Source of the DNA: an uncultured Shewanella sp. | GTDB lineage: Bacteria > Pseudomonadota > Gammaproteobacteria > Enterobacterales > Shewanellaceae | Direction of reading: 5' to 3' | DNA length: 64,000 nucleotides | Assembly (NCBI RefSeq): GCF_947501665.1 | Contig: NZ_CANMWS010000031.1 | Span: forward strand, 1 to 64,000 | Shown here: positions 27,941 to 35,735 of the stretch, piece by piece | How positions within the stretch are numbered: the first letter of the stretch is position 1 | Layout: each line of letters opens with the position of its first letter | Notes under the pieces: model-generated | Told to the model about the DNA's origin: nothing | The model's database searches: none | The model's input: only the letters and a program-made list of their open reading frames with translations | Position numbers and translations under genes: made by a program

Positions 27941-28255
27941 TTATTCAGCAGGACGGTCTGGTTTAGGCATATATTGCTGCATGACGTCATCAAGTTGATT
28001 GCCAGTAATATTTGAATTGGCTTGTTGTAAACAAGATAACAAAGCGGATTTATTGGGCTTCTCTCCAGGTGAAGCGGGTCTCCCTTCCTCTAAACAGTTT
28101 TCCATTTGATCGGGGTTTACATTTAGAGCAGCACTTAACTTATCAATGGGGGGTTTTGGTGGGTCTCTTCTTTGATCAGCATTGGCAATAGTGCTAAATA
28201 AGAGTGCGCTGAGTAATACACTTGCGGCAGCAACAACAGATGAACGTTTTAACAT
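27941..28255 (-). CDS. Small secreted protein
   Basis: 104 residues with a clear signal peptide (cut after ANA-DQ near residue 27). The mature part is Pro- and Lys-rich with two Cys that could pair (ENCLEEG and LLSCLQQ). No known domain is recognised. A GAGGAAAG ribosome site supports the start. It appears monocistronic. Confidence 0.7.
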   Translation of the reverse strand: MLKRSSVVAAASVLLSALLFSTIANADQRRDPPKPPIDKLSAALNVNPDQMENCLEEGRPASPGEKPNKSALLSCLQQANSNITGNQLDDVMQQYMPKPDRPAE

Positions 28256-28590
28256 AATACTTTCCTCTTTAACTCAATGATTAGTTGATTAAATTTGATA
28301 GTTTAACTCTGATATGGTGCTAATCACCCTCTGTTTGTCATGTGGTGATACAACGGACTTGAGTCACCATAGCAAATAGGTTGCTGCTGTCACAGTGAGT
28401 CGCTGCTCAGTCAATGGTTTGAGCCTTAATAAGTCCTTTTTTGTTTTTTTTGTACAAAATATGACGTTATTACCTCTCTAAAGTAAATAAAACATTGTCT
28501 TAATTGATTTTTATGTTATTAAAAATATTGGGTAATTTAAATTAACTGACAAAAAAGAATCGAAGTTAGTGGGTTTACTATATTACTTGA

Positions 28591-28620
28591 CTTTTATTGA
28601 CTTTTATTGACTTTTATTGA
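28591..28620 (+). repeat. 10-bp tandem repeat, three copies
   Basis: CTTTTATTGA is repeated three times, preceded by ACTTGA and followed by CG. The TTGAC motif therefore recurs every 10 bases on the same helix face. Confidence 0.85.
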
Positions 28621-29104
28621 CGTTATTAATGACTGATTCAATGTAAACATGATTAAAATAAAGTAAAACTAAGAGTTATCAAGTCATATGTTGAAATCGG
28701 AGAATACTCTCTGAATCTTTATTTTGATTCTAGAGGATGAAAGTATTCCAACAATGGGGAGTGTACTTTTAGGTTGTTGAACATTTTTTTATCAATATTG
28801 TGTATGTTTTATCCATTAAAACATACAAAGTTTAAACAATAGATTCATTTAATATCTATTCAAGGGGATCAATAATAGAAAAATATTTTTTATAAAATAG
28901 TGATATTTATCATCGTTGATATGTCTTTTTTATACTTAAATAATCAGGTGAACACCTCATTTTGTTGTACTTTATTTGGTCAATAATGAGCGTGTTATTT
29001 GATGTTCAAGACCAATAAACATACAGTTTTTAGCAATAATATAAATTGGATTTTGATCGTAGAATATTGCTTTCAAACACGAATAAATCATTAATATTGG
29101 CATG

Positions 29105-29238
29105 ATACCAATCACACTTTATTATGCTTAAAGTGTTCTACCTCATCTTACCAGTTAAAGGTAATTATCTATTTTTTTAATATTTTCATTTATACCAAAG
29201 TGGTGGCTTGCTTATATATTAAGCGTTTTGGTTGGTAT
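29105..29238. repeat. Imperfect inverted repeat with ATACCAA ends
   Basis: The left end ATACCAATCACACTT and the reverse complement of the right end, ATACCAACCAAAACG, share their first ten or so bases with one change. GCTTAA follows in both arms. It looks like a small degenerate MITE-like element. Confidence 0.35.
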
Positions 29239-29265
29239 TTATACTAAATTAAATGGAGTATTTAC

Positions 29266-29730
29266 ATGTATATTCAGGATCCTTTATCTTTTTCACAAAA
29301 CCATCATCAAAGTTTAAAGTACTTAGCCGAACAGGCACTGATTTCCTTGGGGTGTCCTACTGAAAAATTAACCAACATTGATGCACATTCGAGTATTCAT
29401 CTTGAGTTTGAGTCACTACCCAGTATTACACTGAATATTGAAGAAGATAGATTATGGTTATGGTCGGCATTTACCGAGTTAACATTCGAAGTCGTTATTC
29501 AACATGCATCCGAATTATTTATTCTTTTACAGGAACCCATTCCTTTATTAGCGCTTGATCAGGCTATTCTTGTAAGAGCTATCACTGGGTATGAACTTAA
29601 AGCGTTAGTGGATATATCTTGTCTGCACTCTCCACAAAATTTAGGCATGCTGATTGAATCTTTTCATCAAAAAGTGGATGCCATTAATCATATTCTCACA
29701 ATGCATCTCTCATTTGCATTATTAAATTAA
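29266..29730 (+). CDS. InvB/SpaK-like type III secretion chaperone
   Basis: 154 acidic residues. The N-terminal half reads GCPTEKLTNIDAHSSIHLEF, then LPSITLNIEEDRLWLWSAF, closely following the Salmonella InvB pattern (GC-x-x-x-I-x-x-IDSHSTI-L, ALPSI-I, DD-WIWA). InvB/SpaK proteins are class IB chaperones that bind the N-terminal region of several effectors and deliver them to the injectisome. Length and lack of a signal peptide fit. GGAG precedes the ATG. It is followed after 31 bases by the presumed effector. No injectisome genes are in the window. Confidence 0.8.
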   Translation: MYIQDPLSFSQNHHQSLKYLAEQALISLGCPTEKLTNIDAHSSIHLEFESLPSITLNIEEDRLWLWSAFTELTFEVVIQHASELFILLQEPIPLLALDQAILVRAITGYELKALVDISCLHSPQNLGMLIESFHQKVDAINHILTMHLSFALLN

Positions 29731-29761
29731 ACCCTTACTGTTTTTATTTATCGGAGTTTTT

Positions 29762-30622
29762 ATGCCTGTGCCTTCAATATCGACAACATCTACGCCAATA
29801 TCGCCAACTACCACCCCTATTATATCATCATCCACAACAACGACTTCCATAACGCAAGGATTGAAGGGAATATCCAGTGATCAGTCACTCAGTAAAAGTT
29901 TAACGCCTAAAACCTTTGCGCTCGCAACACATTTACATCCAGATCAGCAATCTTTTGATAATATCAATGAATTAACCCAATCTAAATTGGAATTCTCTCG
30001 AGAGTCATGGAGTGATGTTGTTCGTTCTTATAATAAAGAATCAAACAGTACTGGACTCAGGTTACGGGTCGCTTATCCAAAAGAAAGTACTGAGCTCACA
30101 GCGACTCAACAAGGAAGCCTCAAAAGTAGAATTCAGGGATTTGGTAGTGATGGAAAGACATTTAAGCCAAGTACAATGGATAATGTGAGTGAAAAATTAC
30201 ATAAAGTTGTGCATACGGCCATTCACCATGCTCCTGATATGGCGAGTACTGGTATTGAAATGGCCACGCATACAGTAGATGCTAAAGCTTTAACGACGGC
30301 CGTTAGTGAAGTGTTAACGGCGATGAAAGAATCAAAGGGTGATTTAACCCATGGAGACTATAAGTCCCTTGCACTGCATATTACTGACGGCGCGGCGGGT
30401 ATGATCCGCTCTGGGGCATCGGTTGCTTCGGTAGTACATAAGGTGTCTCATGCGCTTGAAAGTGTTGGAGCAAATGTACCTGGTATTGGGCTGTTAGTTA
30501 AATTGACGGGAGACACTATGTGGTATTCAGCTCAGCTAGCGAGGGAAAAAGTGCATAATGCCATTGAACCTAGTATGTTAAAAGATCCAATTCATAAAGC
30601 AAGATTGAATAAATTGGATTAG
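29762..30622 (+). CDS. Candidate type III effector, partner of the InvB-like chaperone
   Basis: 286 residues. The first 40 are extremely rich in Ser, Thr, Pro and Ile, with no hydrophobic signal peptide, as in type III secretion signals. The middle and C-terminal parts are helical, with repeated A-x-x-x-V-S and heptad-like patterns (residues about 145-260). A mildly hydrophobic glycine-rich stretch (GANVPGIGLLVKL) near 240 might touch membranes. No enzymatic motif is recognised. It lies directly behind a chaperone gene with its own GGAG site. The effector assignment rests on context and N-terminal composition. Confidence 0.6.
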   Translation: MPVPSISTTSTPISPTTTPIISSSTTTTSITQGLKGISSDQSLSKSLTPKTFALATHLHPDQQSFDNINELTQSKLEFSRESWSDVVRSYNKESNSTGLRLRVAYPKESTELTATQQGSLKSRIQGFGSDGKTFKPSTMDNVSEKLHKVVHTAIHHAPDMASTGIEMATHTVDAKALTTAVSEVLTAMKESKGDLTHGDYKSLALHITDGAAGMIRSGASVASVVHKVSHALESVGANVPGIGLLVKLTGDTMWYSAQLAREKVHNAIEPSMLKDPIHKARLNKLD

Positions 30623-30695
30623 CCTTTTCTCTGAGGGTCCTATCTACATTTTGTTGATATTTATAATGAATAATGCCCTTTGTTTAATGACAATA

Positions 30696-30737
30696 GATAA
30701 AAGGGCTCAGAAAATGACGATTATCTAAGCCCTTATC
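30696..30737. terminator. Possible terminator hairpin
   Basis: Stem AAGGGCT (30701-30707) with AGCCCTT (30728-30734), extended by GATAA/TTATC outside with a small bulge. It lies between convergent genes. There is no long T-tract, so confidence is low. Confidence 0.4.
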
Positions 30738-30778
30738 AAGGGTGGTAAAAAGTTAACAAAGGCAGTGTCTAGTGACCA

Positions 30779-32701
30779 TCAGATAATGAGGTTATTGATG
30801 GCTTTTGAGATCAGATCTTTTTTCATTTGCGTATTTTTAACAGGCTGATTAAACCAAAAACTCATTGGTTGCTCAAAGCCTATGCCGTGCATATAATTAT
30901 AGATTGCCTTGCGCAATCCCTCGCCTAGCATTTCATGATCTGTCCCAGTAGGATCGGTGAAATCCACATCATTTTCAGCAAATAAGATCTCAGGTCGTTC
31001 TGCCAGAGTGATCCCAAATTGTTCAGGGTTCATGCCGATAGGGCTGTGAACAGTAGCCACAAAGCGATGCCAGTAGGCGGATTGGAAACAACCTTGTTGC
31101 ATCATTTGGCGCACCATTTCCAGAGCATCGACGGTTTCTTGCTCGGTTTGTGTTGGAAAGCCATACATCAGATAGGCATGCACTAAAATGCCTGCATCGC
31201 TGAACGCTTTGGTGACTTGGGCAACTCGTTCAACACTGACCCCTTTTTTCATCAGTTTTAATAACCTGTCAGATGCTACCTCAAGGCCGCCGCTAACGGC
31301 GATGCAACCTGAGTCGGCTAGGAGTTGGCAACGGGCTTCACTAAAGGTGCGTTCAAAACGAATATTGCCCCACCAACTGATCACTACATTACGCTCAATT
31401 AAGCGTTTAGCGAAATTAAATAACAGTTTCGGTGGTAAGGCTTCATCGACGAAATGAAAACCAGTTTCGCCGGTTTCTTCGATGAGTTGCTCAATTCTAT
31501 CCACTAAAACATCAGCGCCAGCAGCATCAAAACGGTCAATATAGTCCAGACTGACATCGCAAAAGCTGCATTTACGCCAGTAACAACCATGGGCGATAGT
31601 CAGCTTATTCCAACGTCCATCACTCCAAATACGATGCATAGGGTTAAGCATTTCACATAAAGACAGGTATTCATCCAATGGCAGCCCATCGTAAATCGGT
31701 GCACCGACATCAGATTGAGGTATATCATGGAGCTGGGCATTGTCATTAAAGTGCACATAAGGGTGGCCGTGTTCATTTTCTGCAAGGAAATAGGTTCGCA
31801 CTAAGGCATCGATTTCATGATGTCCTTGAAAATATTCCAGCAGTGTGAGAAAGGGGCGCTCACCGTCATCGAGACAAATAAAGTCAACAAACTCAAACAC
31901 ACGAATATCTTTGAGTGCGCGCAGCTCCGTATTGATAAAGCCGCCTCCCAAGACGATAGGCAGCTCAGGGTTGATGGTTTTACAGGTTTGTGCAATACGT
32001 AAGGCGCCGAGCATATTGCCGGGAAATGGGACGGTTAAGGCGATAACACTTGGCTGGGTTTCGTCCAGATACTGTTCAACCAATTGCTCTAAAATGTCTG
32101 CACTGAAACTGGGATCGTCCATTAAGGTATGGTAGAGATCATCAAAGCTTGGGTTTGCGGCTGCTAATTGCTCACCATAACGGCTTACTTCAAAGTAGGG
32201 ATCCACACCTTGAGTGATGACATTGGAGAGATCATTAATAAACAGGGTGGCTAAGTATTTGGCTTTATCTTGAACGCCTAAATTGCCAAAGGCCGCTTGT
32301 AATACATCACCAGAGACGGCTTCCATATGCGCTATGGCATCAAAGGCTGGGCCTTCAGGTAAAAAACGACGGGAATTTATTCGCATGGCAAGGCTAGGAT
32401 CTTTGCCTTGCAAAAAGCGAATAGCACTTTCAACGGTTAAATGATAACGGTCAAATTCAGCGAGAAAAGATGTAATCACATCAGGTCGTTCATTGTCATT
32501 CAAATGTTCAAAGTTGGCTTCGACATGTTGACGAATAATCTCCAGTGCAGGGGCTGTCATCATTTCAAGGAACAGTTCAATAGCAGGATCCCGTTGCACC
32601 GCCTCATAACCTTTGGATCGTAAAAACCCCGTTAAATAGGCTGTTGCCGGATAAGGCGTATTCAGCTGTGTCATAGGGGGAGTCATTAGAAGAACGGTCA
32701 T
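30779..32701 (-). CDS. B12-binding-domain radical SAM protein
   Basis: 640 residues. The N terminus has the cobalamin-binding-like Rossmann start (LLMTPPM, YLTGFLRSKGYE) and a LPIVLGGGFIN segment near 245. The radical SAM cluster motif is HGCYWRKCSFCD near residue 375, spaced C-x4-C-x2-C. It is followed by FHFVDEALPP, GLEVASDRLLKLMKKG and HAYLMYGFPTQTEQET, typical of this superfamily. Members do methylations, rearrangements or ring closures on unknown substrates. It is monocistronic here, which gives no hint of substrate. Confidence 0.85.
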   Translation of the reverse strand: MTVLLMTPPMTQLNTPYPATAYLTGFLRSKGYEAVQRDPAIELFLEMMTAPALEIIRQHVEANFEHLNDNERPDVITSFLAEFDRYHLTVESAIRFLQGKDPSLAMRINSRRFLPEGPAFDAIAHMEAVSGDVLQAAFGNLGVQDKAKYLATLFINDLSNVITQGVDPYFEVSRYGEQLAAANPSFDDLYHTLMDDPSFSADILEQLVEQYLDETQPSVIALTVPFPGNMLGALRIAQTCKTINPELPIVLGGGFINTELRALKDIRVFEFVDFICLDDGERPFLTLLEYFQGHHEIDALVRTYFLAENEHGHPYVHFNDNAQLHDIPQSDVGAPIYDGLPLDEYLSLCEMLNPMHRIWSDGRWNKLTIAHGCYWRKCSFCDVSLDYIDRFDAAGADVLVDRIEQLIEETGETGFHFVDEALPPKLLFNFAKRLIERNVVISWWGNIRFERTFSEARCQLLADSGCIAVSGGLEVASDRLLKLMKKGVSVERVAQVTKAFSDAGILVHAYLMYGFPTQTEQETVDALEMVRQMMQQGCFQSAYWHRFVATVHSPIGMNPEQFGITLAERPEILFAENDVDFTDPTGTDHEMLGEGLRKAIYNYMHGIGFEQPMSFWFNQPVKNTQMKKDLISKAINNLII

Positions 32702-32992
32702 AACCTGCCTTTATATAGTCAAACGGAATCACTCAGTTTGCAGCTGAGTATGGCTGCTAATGCTGCCGCCAAAAAAAGAACAGTGGATTCTAGCAAATGA
32801 ATGGTCGCTAAGCTACTTGTGTGGCTGTTTATCGGCAGTGTAGAGAAGAGATAAAGTGTGATTTTATGCATTATCTTTGTGGCAGTGATTGTGTCGATTC
32901 TAATGCTATTTTGCTCACTCATTTGGGTAATGCGTTCATATGGGGTAATCATGCTGAAGAAGGCATTTCATGTAATCTTCCCATAGTGGTGT

Positions 32993-33883
32993 TTATATTC
33001 GATATAGGCGCTCGGCATTGTGTTGCCATATTGCTTGTTGCTGAGTCTGGTTTAAAGAAGCAATAGCGTTTGACACTAAATCAAACCAATCATCATAGTC
33101 ATGAAAAAGGCGGTCAACAGGAAAGTTTGATCCAAAAACGACTCGCTGCCAGCCAAAGATAGCAATGGCATCTTGGATCATTTGTTGACTGAGAGCTTCG
33201 TTCATTGGGTGGTCCAGCATGGCTAACCCTGATAATTTTATGGCGGTGTTACTATTTTTTGCGAAGTCGCTTAGATAATATCGCCAACGATCTAGGCTTT
33301 TTGAATCGCGTTTAATGGGCATGCCCATGTGATTTAATATTATCTGAGTGTGGGGGAATTGCGTGGCCAGTAGGCTAGCTTGAGGTAATTGATAGTCATA
33401 ACACTGCAAATCAAAAGATAACTGATATTGCGCTAATAGTGAGAACCCCTTAAGCCATTGCTTATTCCTCATGAGACCATGTTGAGGACACATATTAAAT
33501 TTGGGGTTGTTGTGCTCATTAATGATTTGTCTGATCCCGCGAACGTTTTTATATTTCATGTGTTGCTGGATAATGTGTTCAATGTTAGTAGCACTGAGAT
33601 CGGCATAGAAAACAATGCCACTTGGTAGTGATAACTCATCACTTTGGGCTTGAAGCCAAGCGGTTTCCTTTATGGGATCTTGAGTTAAGGCTTGGATATG
33701 AACCGATTTCACAATATTGGCTTTTGTTGATGCATGTTTAAAATCAGAGATGAGAAAATCGACGCATAATGCTTGGTAGTCACCAATCCAGATGTCTTTT
33801 GGTTCGTTCAGCAACCAAGGATGGTTCTGCTGCTGTAAATCCCATAAATGATGATGACAATCAACAATATTGTGTTTTTGCAT
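32993..33883 (-). CDS. Amidohydrolase-2 family protein (fuconolactonase-like)
   Basis: 296 residues. Metal-binding motif VDCHHHLWDL lies at residues 7-16, with VRGIRQII, a QIILNHMGMP strand and GSNFPVDR near the C terminus, as in L-fuconolactonase/2-pyrone-4,6-dicarboxylate lactonase-like enzymes. The ATG at 33883 places the HxH motif at its usual distance from the start. The frame is open 54 codons further, but that extension is hydrophobic and basic without family character. No clear ribosome site was found for either start. Confidence 0.75.
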   Translation of the reverse strand: MQKHNIVDCHHHLWDLQQQNHPWLLNEPKDIWIGDYQALCVDFLISDFKHASTKANIVKSVHIQALTQDPIKETAWLQAQSDELSLPSGIVFYADLSATNIEHIIQQHMKYKNVRGIRQIINEHNNPKFNMCPQHGLMRNKQWLKGFSLLAQYQLSFDLQCYDYQLPQASLLATQFPHTQIILNHMGMPIKRDSKSLDRWRYYLSDFAKNSNTAIKLSGLAMLDHPMNEALSQQMIQDAIAIFGWQRVVFGSNFPVDRLFHDYDDWFDLVSNAIASLNQTQQQAIWQHNAERLYRI

Positions 33884-34098
33884 GGCTAGCATTAATGATG
33901 TAATAATACTAAAGAATAGTAAAAAAGGACTTAAAGTAACAGAATTCAGGGTCTTTAAATAAGGTAAAATGAAGCCGCATGGATATAAACGATTTAACCG
34001 TTTTATCTTTAAAGCAATGATAGCTTCTTTGATAAAATGGGACATTTGTTCACTTTAAAAAATAATTTGCGTTATATTAATCTGTCTGGATGAGTGTA

Positions 34099-34360
34099 TA
34101 GCTAAATCAATATAAAATGATAGTCTCAGAGCAATCAATTGAGCGGCAATTTGAGGCGCATTAGTGATGGAATGTAGGCACCTTTCGAGATAATGCAACA
34201 AAGAAGTGTCGCTCAAATGAAGCGCCTAACAGGCTGGTTTAAAAGTGATTTATGCGTTGTTGATTTGTCTTACCGTAGAATGACTATGCTTTTAACCATT
34301 CGCCTAGCCTAAATCACTTTTTATTCCAGCTGAGTATGTCATTTTATATTGATTTAGCTA
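34099..34360. mobile_element. 262-bp MITE flanked by TA
   Basis: Perfect terminal inverted repeats of 22 bp, TAGCTAAATCAATATAAAAT plus GA, lie at 34099-34120 and 34339-34360. Both are bordered by TA, as for IS630/Tc1-mariner-type insertions at TA targets. No transposase gene is inside. The right half contains the inverted repeat at 34233-34330. It sits between the amidohydrolase and uracil-DNA glycosylase-like genes. Confidence 0.75.
34233..34330. repeat. Dispersed imperfect inverted repeat, copy 2
   Basis: 98-bp palindromic unit with ends GCTGGTTTAAAAGTGATTTA and TAAATCACTTTTTATTCCAGC minus its first base. It has the same architecture as 8847-8945. It is nested inside the MITE. Confidence 0.6.
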
Positions 34361-34399
34361 TATAGTGTTCTGTGGAAAAGGGCTTACAGGAATAAATGC

Positions 34400-34978
34400 A
34401 TGGACTCTATTGTGACTTTAAAAGAAAGTGTGGAGCAATGTGATCTATGCGCTGCTTGTTTACCTTTAGGGCCTAAGCCTATTATTCAAATGGCATCCGG
34501 ATCTAAAATTTTAATCGCAGGTCAAGCACCCAGTCAAAAAGTTCATCATACCGGTATTTTGTTTAATGATGCCAGTGGGGATAGGTTGCGAAGTTGGTTA
34601 GGGGTGTCTAAAGAGACGTTTTATGATGAAAATCAGTTTGCGATCCTTCCTATGGGGTTTTGCTATCCAGGTAAAGGGAGCTCAGGAGATTTACCGCCAA
34701 GAATGGAATGTGCCATTAAATGGCGAGCTGGTTTATTGGAAGCTCTCAGGCATATTCAGCTAACGATTGTATTAGGTCAGTATGCCATGGCTTATCATTT
34801 ACCCAGTGATAATTTGGGGGTGACGCAAAGGGTAGCTAATTGGCAACAATATTGGCCAAGGGTGATCCCATTACCGCATCCGAGCCCTAGAAACAATCCC
34901 TGGCTTAAACGTCATCCTTGGTTTGAAGAAGAAGTATTACCGAGTTTGAAAGTAAGAGTTCAAACGATATTAACTTGA
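34400..34978 (+). CDS. Uracil-DNA glycosylase-family protein
   Basis: 192 residues. The UDG-superfamily active-site region ILIAGQAPSQKVHHTGILFND is followed by SGDRLRSWLG, LTIVLGQYAM and the C-terminal LPHPSPRNNPWLKRHPWFE loop. This is the single-domain family often annotated as uracil-DNA glycosylase-like, related to family 4/5 proteins. Four N-terminal Cys-containing positions are incomplete (CDLCAAC), so an Fe-S cluster is uncertain. It would remove uracil or act on a related base. The MITE lies immediately upstream and may carry its promoter. Confidence 0.8.
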   Translation: MDSIVTLKESVEQCDLCAACLPLGPKPIIQMASGSKILIAGQAPSQKVHHTGILFNDASGDRLRSWLGVSKETFYDENQFAILPMGFCYPGKGSSGDLPPRMECAIKWRAGLLEALRHIQLTIVLGQYAMAYHLPSDNLGVTQRVANWQQYWPRVIPLPHPSPRNNPWLKRHPWFEEEVLPSLKVRVQTILT

Positions 34979-35210
34979 TGATAATAATTTAACTGAGTAA
35001 AAGTAAAAGTTAAATTGTTTTAATTAATGCTTCATGTTAATTAATTTGTGCTTTTTAGTCTATCAAGTTTTACATAAGATTCAATCACTATGATATTTAC
35101 TGATATTATGTAAATTATTCTTGTTTTTAATATTTATTTATATGTGTATGTTTTTTTAATAGATAACATTAACTCTAATTAATATATTGGTGACACAACT
35201 TAAGCGATAT

Positions 35211-35708
35211 ATGTGTGCATTCCGAATGAATAGAAGTGTGCAAGCCATAAAACAATTTTCTCAAACTTATGATCTCGATGAACTCTCTTTTAATGAGGAT
35301 AATTATTTCTGTCTCATTTTAGAAGAAAAATACAGATTACATTTTCAGATGAATGATGATAAAGATTATTTGACGGTTTTCTCAGAGGTGATTAATTTAC
35401 AAGGATATAAAGAATATCAAATTTTTAAGACACTGCTTCAAGCAAACTACTTTGGAATGGAAACAAACCAATTTCATTTTGGATTGAGTCCAACGAATGA
35501 ACATTTAATATTGTTTAAGCGATTCCATGATGAACTCATTGATTTTGATGCATTATCATTAATTATTGAATCTTTGGTAGAAGCAATAGAGTACTGGTTT
35601 AAAAAATTAACAGAGGAGGAGCAAATTACTTCGTCTTCCACCTCTACTTCTATAACGAGCTCTAGACCTGAACGATTTAATGTCATGCAAGCGAGTAACC
35701 GGATCTAG
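35211..35708 (+). CDS. CesT-like type III secretion chaperone
   Basis: About 165 residues, acidic. The pattern follows CesT/Tir chaperones: F-x-x-x-x-x-L-DELSFNEDNYFCLILEE, then YRLHFQMNDDKDYLTVFSEVI, LLQANYFG, FHFGLSPTNEHLILFKRF and a final helix. The C-terminal 25 residues are a Ser/Thr-rich tail beyond the usual fold. No good ribosome site exists for any start; ATG 35211 is used, but ATG 35226 or GTG 35190 is possible. It lies 27 bases ahead of a candidate effector. Confidence 0.7.
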   Translation: MCAFRMNRSVQAIKQFSQTYDLDELSFNEDNYFCLILEEKYRLHFQMNDDKDYLTVFSEVINLQGYKEYQIFKTLLQANYFGMETNQFHFGLSPTNEHLILFKRFHDELIDFDALSLIIESLVEAIEYWFKKLTEEEQITSSSTSTSITSSRPERFNVMQASNRI

Positions 35709-35735
35709 CCTGTATTAATTTCAAGAGATATAATT

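Larger units (their letters stand above)
28256..29265. other. Long AT-rich intergenic region upstream of effector cassette 1
   Basis: About 1 kb without a convincing gene. It holds a 10-bp tandem repeat (28591-28620) and a roughly 134-bp imperfect inverted repeat (29105-29238). GGAG at 29255-29258 serves the chaperone start. The strong AT bias fits silencing by H-NS-like proteins, which is an inference. Confidence 0.5.

Noticed and set aside
32719-32952. 77-codon minus-strand frame between the radical SAM and amidohydrolase genes
   Set aside because: No ribosome site, no recognisable motif, and composition like non-coding DNA; left unannotated.
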